DNA from: JALYUA01 sp038203955
GTDB taxonomy: Bacteria; Acidobacteriota; Thermoanaerobaculia; UBA5066; Gp7-AA6
Assembly (NCBI GenBank): GCA_038203955.1
Contig: JBBRDK010000001.1
Location: 40,009-104,008 of the forward strand
Direction: 5' to 3'
Length of the DNA: 64,000 bases
The translations under genes were made by a program, and so were the position numbers. This document shows positions 1 to 10,184 of this stretch, piece after piece; the first letter of the stretch is position 1; each line of letters starts with the position of its first letter. The notes beneath the pieces are model-generated. The model searched no databases. It saw only the letters and a program-made list of their open reading frames with translations, and was not told the DNA's origin.

Positions 1-495
1 CTGGAACGCGAGGGCGGTGAGCACGAGAAGAACGGACACGAGGCGTAGGGCGAGAAGTCGCGACTCCGGGGAGGAAAAGACCGCGCGGGTCGTGCGTAAC
101 AGCGTCCCCGCGAGAGCGTAAAAGAGGGGAGGCTGGTGGGCCTCGTAGTTGACGACGGTGTTCTCCCGACGGGCATTCGAACTCTTCGAAAGAATGTTGA
201 ACGCGCCATTGCCGCCAAACGGAGCGCACGGGAAGGCCTGGGAGAGCGCGGCACAGCAGGGGTGGCCGCTTATCGAAGCCGCTATCGCGCCCGGAAGCCG
301 GTCGCCCTCGAGACCGCTTCGCCAGGATTCGTCCGCGAAAACGACGGCTCGTCCCAGATGAAACGGCTCGTCCGGACCCTCGTACGCAGGAACGTAAAGC
401 GCATGGAACAGAAGTCGGCCGGCGAGGAGGCCGAAGAGAACCAGGACCCGCCCACTCGGCGGGAGGTTCGACTTTGCGACGAGCGTGCGAATCAC
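1..495 (-). CDS. GT-C-type membrane glycosyltransferase-like protein, 3' end cut by window edge
   Basis: The minus-strand frame is open from a GTG at 495 to the window edge (165 codons, no stop). An in-frame TAA three codons upstream makes the GTG the only likely start. After a hydrophobic first helix (about residues 15-35) comes an acidic loop YEGPDEPFHLGR, later NYEAHQPPLFYAL, then another hydrophobic stretch. An acidic DE-containing first loop followed by an HxPPLxY motif is typical of GT-C fold, dolichyl-phosphate-mannose-like or DUF2142 glycosyltransferases that use lipid-linked sugars at the membrane. The exact donor and acceptor cannot be read. It is divergent from the DUF4149 gene with 68 bases between. 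Confidence 0.6.
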   Translation of the reverse strand, partial: MIRTLVAKSNLPPSGRVLVLFGLLAGRLLFHALYVPAYEGPDEPFHLGRAVVFADESWRSGLEGDRLPGAIAASISGHPCCAALSQAFPCAPFGGNGAFNILSKSSNARRENTVVNYEAHQPPLFYALAGTLLRTTRAVFSSPESRLLALRLVSVLLVLTALAFQ

Positions 496-563
496 GCGAT
501 ATTAAGCGAGACAATTGGCAGCGTACCGACGCGGTCTCCGCGCTCCGACGCTGATACGTTTGA

Positions 564-1034
564 ATGGTGGCCGACGTCGTTTCGCAACTCATCCGCCTGT
601 CTCTCGCGGTCTGGTTCGGCGGCAGCGTCCTCGCGGCGATGGCGGCGCCGGTTGTGTTCCGGACGGTGACTTCTCGGGATCAGGCCGGCGCCGCCTTCGG
701 CGAGATCCTGCGGCGGTTCGAGGCCGTCAAGCAGCTCCTCTCTCTCCTGCTGGTGATCGGCGTCTTCGTGGAGCTCGAGCGGGCCGGAGGCCTTGCCGGC
801 CGTGCCGTCGTTTCGGGAATCGCGATCTTCGTGGCGGTCGCGACCAACGTGTACCTTTCGATGGTGCTGCGCCCGCGGATGAACTATTTCCGCATGAAGG
901 TCGGCTCGTTCGACGCGGCGGGCCCGGACGACCCCTGGCGGCGGAAGTTCGACGGCCTCCATCGCCGGTCGAGCCGGATCTTCACCCTCGGCGCGCTCGC
1001 CGCCGGTATCGCGCTCTGGTACCGGGGAAGTTGA
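564..1034 (+). CDS. DUF4149 (TMEM205-like) membrane protein
   Basis: This 156-residue protein has four hydrophobic segments (about 8-30, 50-70, 80-100 and 138-153). It shows the family's N-terminal LAVWFGGSVLAAM and a PVVFRTV stretch followed by a basic FGEILRRFEAVK segment, which fits DUF4149. No biochemical role is established for the family. The ATG has no clear Shine-Dalgarno sequence. The stop codon is the TGA inside the first heptad of a downstream repeat array, so the last residues (GS) are partly written by the repeat. It converges on ridA. Confidence 0.75.
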   Translation: MVADVVSQLIRLSLAVWFGGSVLAAMAAPVVFRTVTSRDQAGAAFGEILRRFEAVKQLLSLLLVIGVFVELERAGGLAGRAVVSGIAIFVAVATNVYLSMVLRPRMNYFRMKVGSFDAAGPDDPWRRKFDGLHRRSSRIFTLGALAAGIALWYRGS

Positions 1035-1120
1035 GGGAAGTTGAGAGTTGAGAGTTGAGAGTTGAGGGTTGAGAGTGAGCGCTTAACCTTCCGCATTCCG
1101 CCTCCCGCCTCCCGCCTACC
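1029..1120. repeat. Heptad repeat arrays between DUF4149 and ridA
   Basis: The left array (1029-1079) is a run of AGTTGAG words with small variants. The right array (1091-1118) is four words of CCGCCTC type (CCGCATT, CCGCCTC, CCGCCTC, CCGCCTA), which read CGGGAGG on the other strand. The period is exactly 7 in both. The left array holds the stop of DUF4149 and the right one the stop of ridA. Confidence 0.9.
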
Positions 1121-1499
1121 GTACTCTTGCAATCACGTCGATCTCGAGCGGTGCTCCCTTCGGCAGCCCGGCGACCGTGACCGTCGACCTCGCGGGCCGG
1201 TGCTCGCCGAACCGCCGGGCGTAAACGGCGTTCATCGAGGGAAAGTCCTCGGTCCGTGTCAGGTAGACGGTTGCCTTCACCACGTCGGAGAATGTGAGCC
1301 CGCCTTCGCGCAGGACGGCCTCCAGGTTGTCGAAGATGCGCTCCGCGGATTTCTCGATGCCGCCCGTGACGAGCTCGCCGCTCTCGGGATCGAGCGGGAT
1401 CTGACCGGAAGCGTAGAGGAATCCCCCTTCAATGACGGCCTGAGAGTACGGGCCGATGGCCTTCGGTGCGCCCTCCGTCGCGAGATATTTCATGGTCAT
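1116..1499 (-). CDS. ridA: RidA family reactive intermediate deaminase
   Basis: RidA hydrolyses reactive enamine/imine intermediates made by PLP enzymes to keto acids and ammonia in the cytoplasm. The product (about 127 residues) has the family landmarks: N-terminal GAPKAIGPYSQAV, YASGQIPLDP, VVKATVYLTR, and C-terminal ARSTVTVAGLPKGAPLEID with the conserved Arg and Glu. The ATG at 1499 overlaps the hpt stop as ATGA; a second ATG at 1493 (MKYL) sits six bases after a GGAG and may be the true start. It is therefore translationally coupled to hpt. Confidence 0.9.
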   Translation of the reverse strand: MTMKYLATEGAPKAIGPYSQAVIEGGFLYASGQIPLDPESGELVTGGIEKSAERIFDNLEAVLREGGLTFSDVVKATVYLTRTEDFPSMNAVYARRFGEHRPARSTVTVAGLPKGAPLEIDVIARVR

Positions 1500-2086
1500 C
1501 TCCGGCTCTCCGCCGTTTCCCGTTTCCCGTTTTCCGTTTCCCGGCCCTCGTTCCCCGCTTCCGGCTCCGGTTCGAGGATCCCGATGAACGGAAGGTTGCG
1601 ATACATCTCGGCATAGTCGAGCCCATAGCCGACGACGAAGTGATCGTCGATCGTGAAGCCCAGGTAATCGACCGGGATCCCGTCGTTGCCGGCGATCTTC
1701 TTCTTGAGCAGAGCGCAGATCTTGACCGACTTGGGATGCCGCGTGCCGAGGAGCTCGATGATCTTCGTCAACGTCCGGCCCGTGTCCACGATGTCTTCCA
1801 CGATGATGACGTCCCGGCCCGCGACGTCCGTCGACAGATCGCGCTGAAGGCGCACGTTCCCGGAGGACTTCGTCCCCGACCCGTAGGAGGAGACCTGAAG
1901 GAAGTCGAGCGACACGGGCGTCGTCTGGAGCTTCTTGGCCAGGTCGCACAGGAAGAAAATCGAGCCCTTGAGGATGCCGACGAGCAGGGCGGGACGCCCG
2001 GCCTGGTCGCGGTCGATTTCGGCCGCGATGCGGGCGACCCCGGCGTCGAGGGTCGCGGCGTCGATGAGCGTCTGGCCCAGTTTCAC
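1496..2086 (-). CDS. hpt: Hypoxanthine phosphoribosyltransferase
   Basis: This purine-salvage enzyme transfers the phosphoribosyl group of PRPP to hypoxanthine or guanine. The PRPP loop VIIVEDIVDTGRTL lies near residues 98-111, SSYGSGTKSSGNV precedes it, and the base-contacting VDYLGFTIDDHFVVGYGLDY segment is present. The start is a GTG. The normal protein would end near NLPFIGILEPE; the last 25 or so residues (…GRETENGKRETAESRR) are encoded by a CGGGAAA-type heptad array and look like a repeat-generated tail. It lies 98 bases from a divergent gene and is coupled to ridA. Confidence 0.93.
   Translation of the reverse strand: MKLGQTLIDAATLDAGVARIAAEIDRDQAGRPALLVGILKGSIFFLCDLAKKLQTTPVSLDFLQVSSYGSGTKSSGNVRLQRDLSTDVAGRDVIIVEDIVDTGRTLTKIIELLGTRHPKSVKICALLKKKIAGNDGIPVDYLGFTIDDHFVVGYGLDYAEMYRNLPFIGILEPEPEAGNEGRETENGKRETAESRR
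1513..1544. repeat. CGGGAAA-type heptad array inside the 3' end of hpt
   Basis: About four words of CGTTTCC on the plus strand (CGGGAAA class on the minus strand), one altered by a T, lie inside the last codons of hpt. They encode the KRETENGKRE-like tail in frame. Confidence 0.85.
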
Positions 2087-2184
2087 GCGAAAAACGCCGG
2101 AATTTCCGCCTCGGTGGCGGGTCGAGGGGCGAAAGCGGCGATCGGAGCTAGAATGGTCCTGACCTCACCCATCCAGAAAAAACG

Positions 2185-3690
2185 ATGTCCGTAGAGAAAA
2201 TACAGCTTCTCCACGAAGACTACATCCGCCTCACCGAGCGGTTCAAGGCGCTCTGGACGTTTCACCAGTTCGTCCGCGGCGTGTACAAGACTTTCTTTTC
2301 CGCGGACGCCGGCTACACGGTCGATTTCACCGCCCTCTACGAGGACGTGAAGACGATCGCTTCGCGGATCAACACGGGCTCACCGGAGACCGTCGACCCG
2401 CTCCTTCGGGATCTCAATTTGCGGCTGGACGGCGTCGCGCGGCAGCTCCGCGACGTCGACCGCAAAGTTTCTCCCTCTTTCATGCGGCGGTTCTTCGAGA
2501 AGGTCCGTCCCCAGGACGAAAAGATCGCCTTCTACCTCCTGCGATTCTATTTTTCCCAGCCCGACATCGACGAGGACGTGATCGACAAGGTCGATTTCCT
2601 GGCGACCGTCGCGGCGACCGGCCAGGCGGATCCCGAGGCCTCCGCGACCCGCCCGCGCTCGCAGATCCGGAAATTCTTCGAGTCGCTGACTTCCTCGTCG
2701 ATCTGGCCCCGGATGGACAGCGCGATGACGCCCGCGATCGTGCGGGCGTTCGACGAGCTCGCGACCGACGTCGCCAGCGCCCGCGAGTTCGAGGAGCTCC
2801 TGAATCAGCGGCTGCTCGAGAACGTCCGCACGATGAAGAGGCGCGTCGCCAACGGCCTCTCGAACGCCGAGATCCTGACCGCGGTGGCGTGGTGCAATTT
2901 GACCTCCCGCTCCGTCTTTCACCGGCTGTACGAGCGCGAGGAGCGGCGGCTGGACGAGGCGACCGGGCGGATCACGAACCTCGAGCGCGAGCTCATCCGC
3001 GGGGGCGGCGATGCCGCGCCCCCCGAGGAGTTCCAGCGCTTCCGAGACTCGCGCGTCAAGTTCGACCGGCAGGCGATGGACCACAACGTCCGCGCTCAGC
3101 ACGTCATGGAGCTGAAGAACGCCATCGGCGACGTGTTGACCAAGTTCGACATTTCGGGGCTGGCTGCCGAGGACATCGACCAGGCTCTGGAGCTCGTCGA
3201 AGAGATCGAGCCGGACGGATCCGACGAGAATTTCTGGCGCCCCTGCCTCGACCGGGTGCTCGCGGCCGTCGAGCTCTACGACGACGGCGTCGGCCCTCTT
3301 CGGACGAACGTCGCCGGACTCAGCCACTTGAACCTCGAGTCCTGGGAGCTCGCCGCCGCGCGGCGCGCCGTCGCGCACGGGGCGCCCGAATCGGCCTCCG
3401 ACCGAACGCTGCTGTGCGCGGCCGCCCTGCGGTTCAAGGCCGAGACGGAAGCGGCCGCTCTCGGCTCGTCGGAAACGGGGCCCCCCGCCGCCGAGCTCGT
3501 GAAGGCGGCGCGTGCGACGATCGCCCGCTCGCCGCAGATCGATCTCGCCCTCTCCGATCTCGTAGAGTCGCTGCCGCGCGGTACGGAGTCCCGCTCCTGG
3601 AGCCGCACGCGGTTCCGGTTGCTCCGGGCGACCTCGGACCTGTGGCTCTCGCTGGACGCGGCGGAAGTCGCGGGGGATGCCGGCGCCTGA
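2185..3690 (+). CDS. Unknown, largely alpha-helical cytoplasmic protein
   Basis: I do not recognise this 501-residue protein. It has no signal peptide or membrane segment, is rich in Arg, Glu, Asp and Leu, and looks helical almost throughout, with a possible coiled coil around residues 245-275 (YEREERRLDEATGRITNLEREL) and an acidic helix around 330-345. No catalytic motif is visible. A TAGAAT hexamer at 2149-2154 could be a -10 element. It sits alone between hpt (divergent) and lysS, 110 bases before the latter. Codon use matches its neighbours, so recent transfer is not suggested. Confidence 0.8.
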   Translation: MSVEKIQLLHEDYIRLTERFKALWTFHQFVRGVYKTFFSADAGYTVDFTALYEDVKTIASRINTGSPETVDPLLRDLNLRLDGVARQLRDVDRKVSPSFMRRFFEKVRPQDEKIAFYLLRFYFSQPDIDEDVIDKVDFLATVAATGQADPEASATRPRSQIRKFFESLTSSSIWPRMDSAMTPAIVRAFDELATDVASAREFEELLNQRLLENVRTMKRRVANGLSNAEILTAVAWCNLTSRSVFHRLYEREERRLDEATGRITNLERELIRGGGDAAPPEEFQRFRDSRVKFDRQAMDHNVRAQHVMELKNAIGDVLTKFDISGLAAEDIDQALELVEEIEPDGSDENFWRPCLDRVLAAVELYDDGVGPLRTNVAGLSHLNLESWELAAARRAVAHGAPESASDRTLLCAAALRFKAETEAAALGSSETGPPAAELVKAARATIARSPQIDLALSDLVESLPRGTESRSWSRTRFRLLRATSDLWLSLDAAEVAGDAGA

Positions 3691-3787
3691 GGCGCCCGAG
3701 GAGAATCCCTCCGAAGAGCCCCGGTAGCCGTCGGAGTCGCGCTCGAGGAGTGAAAGACCGCCCGGCGGGCGAAGGGATCCGCGACCG

Positions 3788-3793
3788 TATACT
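3788..3793 (+). promoter_or_regulatory. Candidate -10 box for a leaderless lysS transcript
   Basis: TATACT ends seven bases before the lysS ATG, so transcription would begin at or one base before the start codon. No Shine-Dalgarno sequence and no clear -35 box are seen. Confidence 0.5.
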
Positions 3794-3800
3794 CCCCGCG

Positions 3801-5342
<1,542 letters not shown>

Positions 5343-5349
5343 GGAGAGG

Positions 5350-5436
5350 CGGGAAACGGGAAACGGGAAACGGGAAACGACGGGGGCAACCCGATCGGGG
5401 CCGGGAATCGGGAATCGGGAATCGGAAATCGAAAGT
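5350..5436. repeat. CGGGAAA and CGGGAAT heptad arrays after lysS
   Basis: Four exact CGGGAAA words (5350-5377) are followed, after a 24-base spacer, by three CGGGAAT words, one CGGAAAT and one CGAAAGT (5402-5436). The two words differ by one base but each is homogeneous within its own block. Both blocks face the same way, unlike most other sites. Confidence 0.92.
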
Positions 5437-5466
5437 AGGAGTCTGTCGGGACGGGGCGCGATTCGC

Positions 5467-6654
5467 GTGAAGTACGAATCTTTCGTCGCTCTGCGTTATC
5501 TCGCCACGTCGCGGCGCAGCGCTCATGTCGCGTTGATCTCGACGATCTCCATCGTGGGGCTCGGCGTCGGCGTCGCGGCGCTGGTCCTCTCGCTGTCGCT
5601 TCTCTCGGGATTTCAGGACCGCATCCGAAGTCAGATGTCGGACCGGAGTCCCCACCTCGTCGTTTCTCCGGAGCGCGGCGACCGGCTGCGCGACGCCGAT
5701 CTCGTCAGCCGCGTTCTCGCCTCGGTGCCCGGTGTCGTCGCGACGCAGCCTTCGATCGAAGGACGCGGCTGGCTGTCGGATTCCGCCTCGCGGACCACGC
5801 TGCCCGTGCGGTTCAAAAACGCCGCCGCCGGCTCTCTTGCCGACGCCGAGGCCGGGGACGGTTATCCGCCAGCGCGGCTCGCCGCCTCCGTCGCGGGCCG
5901 TACCGGGTCGGAGCGGGGGAGCATCCTTCGCCTCCTCTCGTCTCGGACCCGACTCTCGCCGATCGGGCCCGTTCCCATCGCCGTCGCCGTGCGGGTCCGC
6001 GACATCCGCCGCGGCAGCCTCGTCGAGAAGCCCGCGGACGTCGAGCTGCCCGAAGCGACCGCGCGGCTTCTGTCGGGCATCACCTCCGGCGCGCGAGCCT
6101 GGGAGGCGAGGCTGACCGACGCCTCCGCCGCGGATCGCGCCGCCGCGGCCGTGCGCGCCGCGCTGCCGGCCGGCTACCGCGTGCAGACGTGGCGGGACTT
6201 GAACGCGCCGCTCGCCTTCGCGCTGCGCCTGGAAAAGGTCGTCATCTTCGCGACCGTCGCGCTGGTGATCGTGGTCGCGGCGCTCAACATTGTTTCCAAC
6301 ATCGCCCTCCTCGTCGTCGAGAAGAAGCGCGACCTGGGAGTCCTGACCTCGCTCGGCGCCGCCCCTTCCTCCCTGGCGCGGATCTACCTGACGCTCGGCG
6401 CGGCGATCGGTGCGGCCGGGACCCTCGGCGGCGTGCTCGTGGGCGTCGGCGCGTCGCTGATCCTCGACCGGTACCGCCTGGTGCCTCTCCCGGGAGACGT
6501 CTATCTCCTCTCGCACGTCCCCTTCGCGGTGCACCCGCTCGAGGTCGCGACCGTCGCTGTCTTCGCGTTCGCGACCGCGATCCTCGCCGCCCTGCTGCCC
6601 GCCCGCGCGGCGGCGCGTCTGGCGCCCGGGGAAGCCGTGAGGCTGTCGCGATGA
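5467..6654 (+). CDS. LolC/LolE family lipoprotein-releasing permease
   Basis: This is the inner-membrane subunit of the ABC exporter that extracts lipoproteins from the inner membrane and passes them to the periplasmic carrier. The 395-residue protein has one N-terminal helix (about 22-46), a large periplasmic MacB-PCD-like domain (about 47-255) and three C-terminal helices (about 262-290, 310-340, 355-385). The cytoplasmic loop KKRDLGVLTSLGA is the usual coupling region. The start is GTG. Only one permease gene is present, so a homodimer (LolF-like) is likely. lolD follows 62 bases downstream. Confidence 0.88.
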   Translation: MKYESFVALRYLATSRRSAHVALISTISIVGLGVGVAALVLSLSLLSGFQDRIRSQMSDRSPHLVVSPERGDRLRDADLVSRVLASVPGVVATQPSIEGRGWLSDSASRTTLPVRFKNAAAGSLADAEAGDGYPPARLAASVAGRTGSERGSILRLLSSRTRLSPIGPVPIAVAVRVRDIRRGSLVEKPADVELPEATARLLSGITSGARAWEARLTDASAADRAAAAVRAALPAGYRVQTWRDLNAPLAFALRLEKVVIFATVALVIVVAALNIVSNIALLVVEKKRDLGVLTSLGAAPSSLARIYLTLGAAIGAAGTLGGVLVGVGASLILDRYRLVPLPGDVYLLSHVPFAVHPLEVATVAVFAFATAILAALLPARAAARLAPGEAVRLSR

Positions 6655-6716
6655 GACGCCTTCCGCGCATGAACCTGTCCCCGGGCGGCCCCGGCCGCGC
6701 CCTCTGAGGCCTCTCC

Positions 6717-7421
6717 ATGCTCGCCATTCATGCGGAGAGTCTTTCGAAGGTGTACGAGGGCGAAGGGGCTCCGGTCACGGTCTTCACGAACCTCTCGCTC
6801 GACGTCGCGGCTTCGGTGTTCGCGGCGGTCATGGGCCCGTCGGGCGTCGGCAAGTCCACGCTGCTGCATCTACTGGGTGGTATCGACCGGCCCGACTCGG
6901 GGCGTGTCGAGATCTTCGGGCACAGCCTCGAGGAGTTGAACCCGCGCGAGCGCGCGCGGTTCCGCAACGAGCGGATCGGCTTCGTCTTCCAGTTCCACCA
7001 TCTTCTGCCGGAGTTCACCGCGGCGGAGAACGTGGCGTTCCCCCTGCGGATCGCCGGGATGGGAGCGGGGGAAGCCGCCCGGGGCGCGGCGGAGCTGCTC
7101 GACCGCGTGGGCCTCGGCGATCGAGGGCATCATCGGCCGCGAGCGCTCTCGGGCGGCGAGCAGCAGCGGGTCGCCATTGCCCGGGCTCTCGCGCGAGGCC
7201 CGGGACTCCTCCTGGCCGATGAGCCGACGGGCAATCTCGACGCCGAATCCGCCGCCGGGGTGTTCGCGCTGCTCGAGGAGCTTCATCGGGAGCGCGGAAT
7301 GACGACCATTCTCGTCACGCACAACCCGGACCTCGCAAATCGCTGTGATAAAATCTACTTGATGTCGCGGGAAGGGATCTCTCCCGCACCGGGTTTCTCA
7401 GGTCGAGGGTCGCTGAACTGA
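6717..7421 (+). CDS. lolD: Lipoprotein-releasing ABC transporter ATPase LolD
   Basis: This is the cytoplasmic ATPase that drives lipoprotein release with the adjacent permease. The 234-residue protein has Walker A GPSGVGKST (about 43-51), Q-loop FVFQFHHLLPEF, signature LSGGEQQRVAIARAL, Walker B LLLADEPTGNLD and the switch histidine in LVTHN. The MacB/LolD subfamily is indicated by the YEGEGAPVTVF N-terminal stretch and by the neighbour. The last residues after the catalytic domain look unconserved. Confidence 0.93.
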   Translation: MLAIHAESLSKVYEGEGAPVTVFTNLSLDVAASVFAAVMGPSGVGKSTLLHLLGGIDRPDSGRVEIFGHSLEELNPRERARFRNERIGFVFQFHHLLPEFTAAENVAFPLRIAGMGAGEAARGAAELLDRVGLGDRGHHRPRALSGGEQQRVAIARALARGPGLLLADEPTGNLDAESAAGVFALLEELHRERGMTTILVTHNPDLANRCDKIYLMSREGISPAPGFSGRGSLN

Positions 7422-7448
7422 GGCGTCTTTCGTTTCCAAGGGGCTCCG

Positions 7449-9878
7449 ATGTTTGAGAAGTACAACGAGAAGGCGCGGCGCGCCCTCTTCTTCGCCCGGT
7501 ACGAAGCTTCCAAGCTGGGCTCCAAGGTCATCGAATCCGAGCATCTGCTCCTCGGCATCCTCCGGGAGGGCGAGGACATCATCAAGGAGATCTTCTCGCG
7601 CTTCAACGTGAAGCCGGAGGAGGTCCGCCGGGAGATCGAAGGGGACCGGATCTTCGTCGAGCGCATCTCCTCGACGGCCGAGCTTCCTCTCTCCGAAGAG
7701 TCCAAGAAGATCCTCGCCTACGCCTCCCACGAGGCCGAATCGATGATGCACCCGTACGTCGGAACCGAGCACCTCCTGATCGGCCTCCTGCGGGTCGACG
7801 GCTGCGTCGCCGGCCGGCTCCTGACGGCGCGGGGGTTCAACCTCTACGGCGTCCGGGAGGAGACCATCTCGCTGATCAAGGAGCGCGAGGTCTCCAAGCA
7901 GAAGAAGGAGCTTCCGTTCCTCGCGGAGTACAGCCGCGACCTGACCTCGCTCGCCACGGGCGGCGGGTTCGACCCGCTGATCGGCCGCGAGAAGGAAGTC
8001 GAGCGGATCATCCAGATCCTGTCCCGGCGCACGAAGAACAACCCGATCCTCCTGGGCGAGCCGGGCGTCGGGAAGACGGCGATCGTCGAGGGCCTCGCGA
8101 CGCGGATTGTCGAGGGCGCGGTCCCGATGTTTCTCGCGCAGAAGAAGATCCTCGCTCTCGATCTCTCCCTGATCGTCGCTGGCACCAAGTATCGCGGGCA
8201 GTTCGAAGAGCGTCTGAAGGGAATCATCCGCGAACTGCGGGAGAACCCCGACCTCATCATCTTCATCGACGAGATCCACTCGCTGATCGGCGCGGGTTCC
8301 GCCGAGGGGTCCCTGGACGCCGCCAACATTCTGAAGCCCGCCCTCTCGCGGGGCGAGGTCTCCTGCATCGGGGCGACGACCCTGAAGGAGTACCGCAAGT
8401 ACATCGAGAAGGACCGCTCCCTCCTGCGCCGCTTCCAGGCCATCAACGTGACCGCGCCCTCGGAGGACGAGACCTTCGAGATCCTAGAGGGCGTCAAGGA
8501 CCGGTACGAGCAGTTCCACAAGGTCCGCTATTCCGCCGAAGCGATCAAGACGGCCGTCTACCAGTCCAACCGGTACATCACCGACCGGTTCTTCCCCGAC
8601 AAGGCCATCGACCTGCTCGACGAAGCGGGCGCCAAGGTGAAATTGAAGCGCGTCGCCGATACCCAGAATCTCCGCAAGCTCGAGGTCGAGACTCGCCAGA
8701 TCGTCAAGGAGATGAAGAAGGCGATTTCGGACAAGGACTTCGAGAAGGCGGTCTTCCTCCGGGAACGCGAGATCGAGCTGAAGGAAGAGATCGAGCGGAC
8801 CAAGACGCAGACCGCGGAACGGAGCGAGGCCACCCAGGAGGTCACCCGCCGCGACATCGAGGAGATCATCTCCTCCTGGACTGGGATCCCGGTGGCCTCC
8901 CTCGAGATGGAAGAGGCGGAGAAGCTCCTTCACATGGAAGACGCGCTGCGCCGGCGGATCGTGGGCCAGGAGGCCGCGATCATCGGCGTCTCCAAGGCGA
9001 TCCGGCGCTCCCGCCTGGGCGTCAACAACCCCAACCGGCCGATGGGCTCCTTCATCTTTCTCGGCCCTTCGGGCGTCGGGAAGACCGAGGTCGCGCGGCG
9101 CCTCGCGGAGTTCCTCTTCGAGAACCCGAAATCGCTCGTCCGCTTCGACATGTCCGAGTACATGGAAAAGCACGCCGTTTCCAAGCTGATCGGCTCGCCT
9201 CCCGGTTACGTCGGGCACGAGGAGGGCGGCCAGCTCACCGAGCGGATCCGCCGCAACCCCTACAGCGTGATCCTGTTCGACGAGATCGAGAAGGCGCACC
9301 CGGACATCGCGAACCTGCTCCTGCAGATCCTCGAAGACGGGATCCTGACCGACGCGTACGGCAACGTGGTCGACTTCAAGAACACGCTCATCATCATGAC
9401 GTCCAACATCGGGACGAAGTACCTGGTGAACCGGACGAGGCTCGGGTTCGGCGGGACGAAGGAGATTCAGAACAGCCGGGAGATCGAGGATCTGGTTTTG
9501 AAAGAGCTGAAACGCGACTTCTCGCCCGAGTTCATCAACCGGATCGATGAGACCATCGTGTTTCATCCGCTCGGCCGCGAGGAGCTCACGAAGATCTGCC
9601 GTCTCTTGATCGACGACGTGAACACCACGATCGCTTCGAAGGGCGCGAGCGTCGACGTCGACGACGCGGCCATTCAATGGCTTCTGGAGCAGAGCGGGGA
9701 CGATCCCAACATGGGGGCGCGCCCGCTGCGGCGCTCGATCCAGAAGTATCTCGAAGATCCCGTCTCGGAGCTCCTGATCCAGTCTCGCGAGGAAAAACTC
9801 GATGCCATCGAAGTGCGCGTCGGTCCCGCCGGCCTGACGGTGATCGCCCGCGAACCGGAGCCGATCGTCCAGGACTGA
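7449..9878 (+). CDS. clpC: ClpC-type AAA+ unfoldase
   Basis: This hexameric unfoldase feeds substrates to ClpP. The 809 residues contain a double Clp-N repeat (about 1-145), AAA1 with Walker A GEPGVGKT (near 204) and Walker B IIFIDEIHSL (near 271), a UVR-like segment (about 418-450, KDFEKAVFLREREIELKEE) and AAA2 with GPSGVGKTE (near 539). The UVR segment and the short middle domain distinguish ClpC from ClpB and ClpA. The usual partners McsA/McsB and clpP are not in the window. The start is ATG after a weak G-rich ribosome site, 27 bases from lolD. Confidence 0.94.
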   Translation: MFEKYNEKARRALFFARYEASKLGSKVIESEHLLLGILREGEDIIKEIFSRFNVKPEEVRREIEGDRIFVERISSTAELPLSEESKKILAYASHEAESMMHPYVGTEHLLIGLLRVDGCVAGRLLTARGFNLYGVREETISLIKEREVSKQKKELPFLAEYSRDLTSLATGGGFDPLIGREKEVERIIQILSRRTKNNPILLGEPGVGKTAIVEGLATRIVEGAVPMFLAQKKILALDLSLIVAGTKYRGQFEERLKGIIRELRENPDLIIFIDEIHSLIGAGSAEGSLDAANILKPALSRGEVSCIGATTLKEYRKYIEKDRSLLRRFQAINVTAPSEDETFEILEGVKDRYEQFHKVRYSAEAIKTAVYQSNRYITDRFFPDKAIDLLDEAGAKVKLKRVADTQNLRKLEVETRQIVKEMKKAISDKDFEKAVFLREREIELKEEIERTKTQTAERSEATQEVTRRDIEEIISSWTGIPVASLEMEEAEKLLHMEDALRRRIVGQEAAIIGVSKAIRRSRLGVNNPNRPMGSFIFLGPSGVGKTEVARRLAEFLFENPKSLVRFDMSEYMEKHAVSKLIGSPPGYVGHEEGGQLTERIRRNPYSVILFDEIEKAHPDIANLLLQILEDGILTDAYGNVVDFKNTLIIMTSNIGTKYLVNRTRLGFGGTKEIQNSREIEDLVLKELKRDFSPEFINRIDETIVFHPLGREELTKICRLLIDDVNTTIASKGASVDVDDAAIQWLLEQSGDDPNMGARPLRRSIQKYLEDPVSELLIQSREEKLDAIEVRVGPAGLTVIAREPEPIVQD

Positions 9879-10184
9879 CCCGCCGATTCTTTTGCCCGCG
9901 TCGCGCACGCTCCGCTCATTTCGCAAGCCCCGCCGGAACGAAAGACACCCTATTCTCGTTTTGAATCACGGGCCGCGAGGACGGATCCGTAGCGAGGGGG
10001 TCGCCTTCTCACCGCAAGGGAGGAGCGAGCGAAGCGACGTGAAAAAGCGGAAGAAGGTAAGCTCCCCCCTCGTTTGGACAAACATCTCGATGTGCGCATG
10101 GAGTCTCGCTCCGGGAGCCGACAGCGGGTGGCAGGGCCAGGTGGCGGACGGTTCGGCTCTCCTCTCCGGCGGAGCGTCCCCGAT

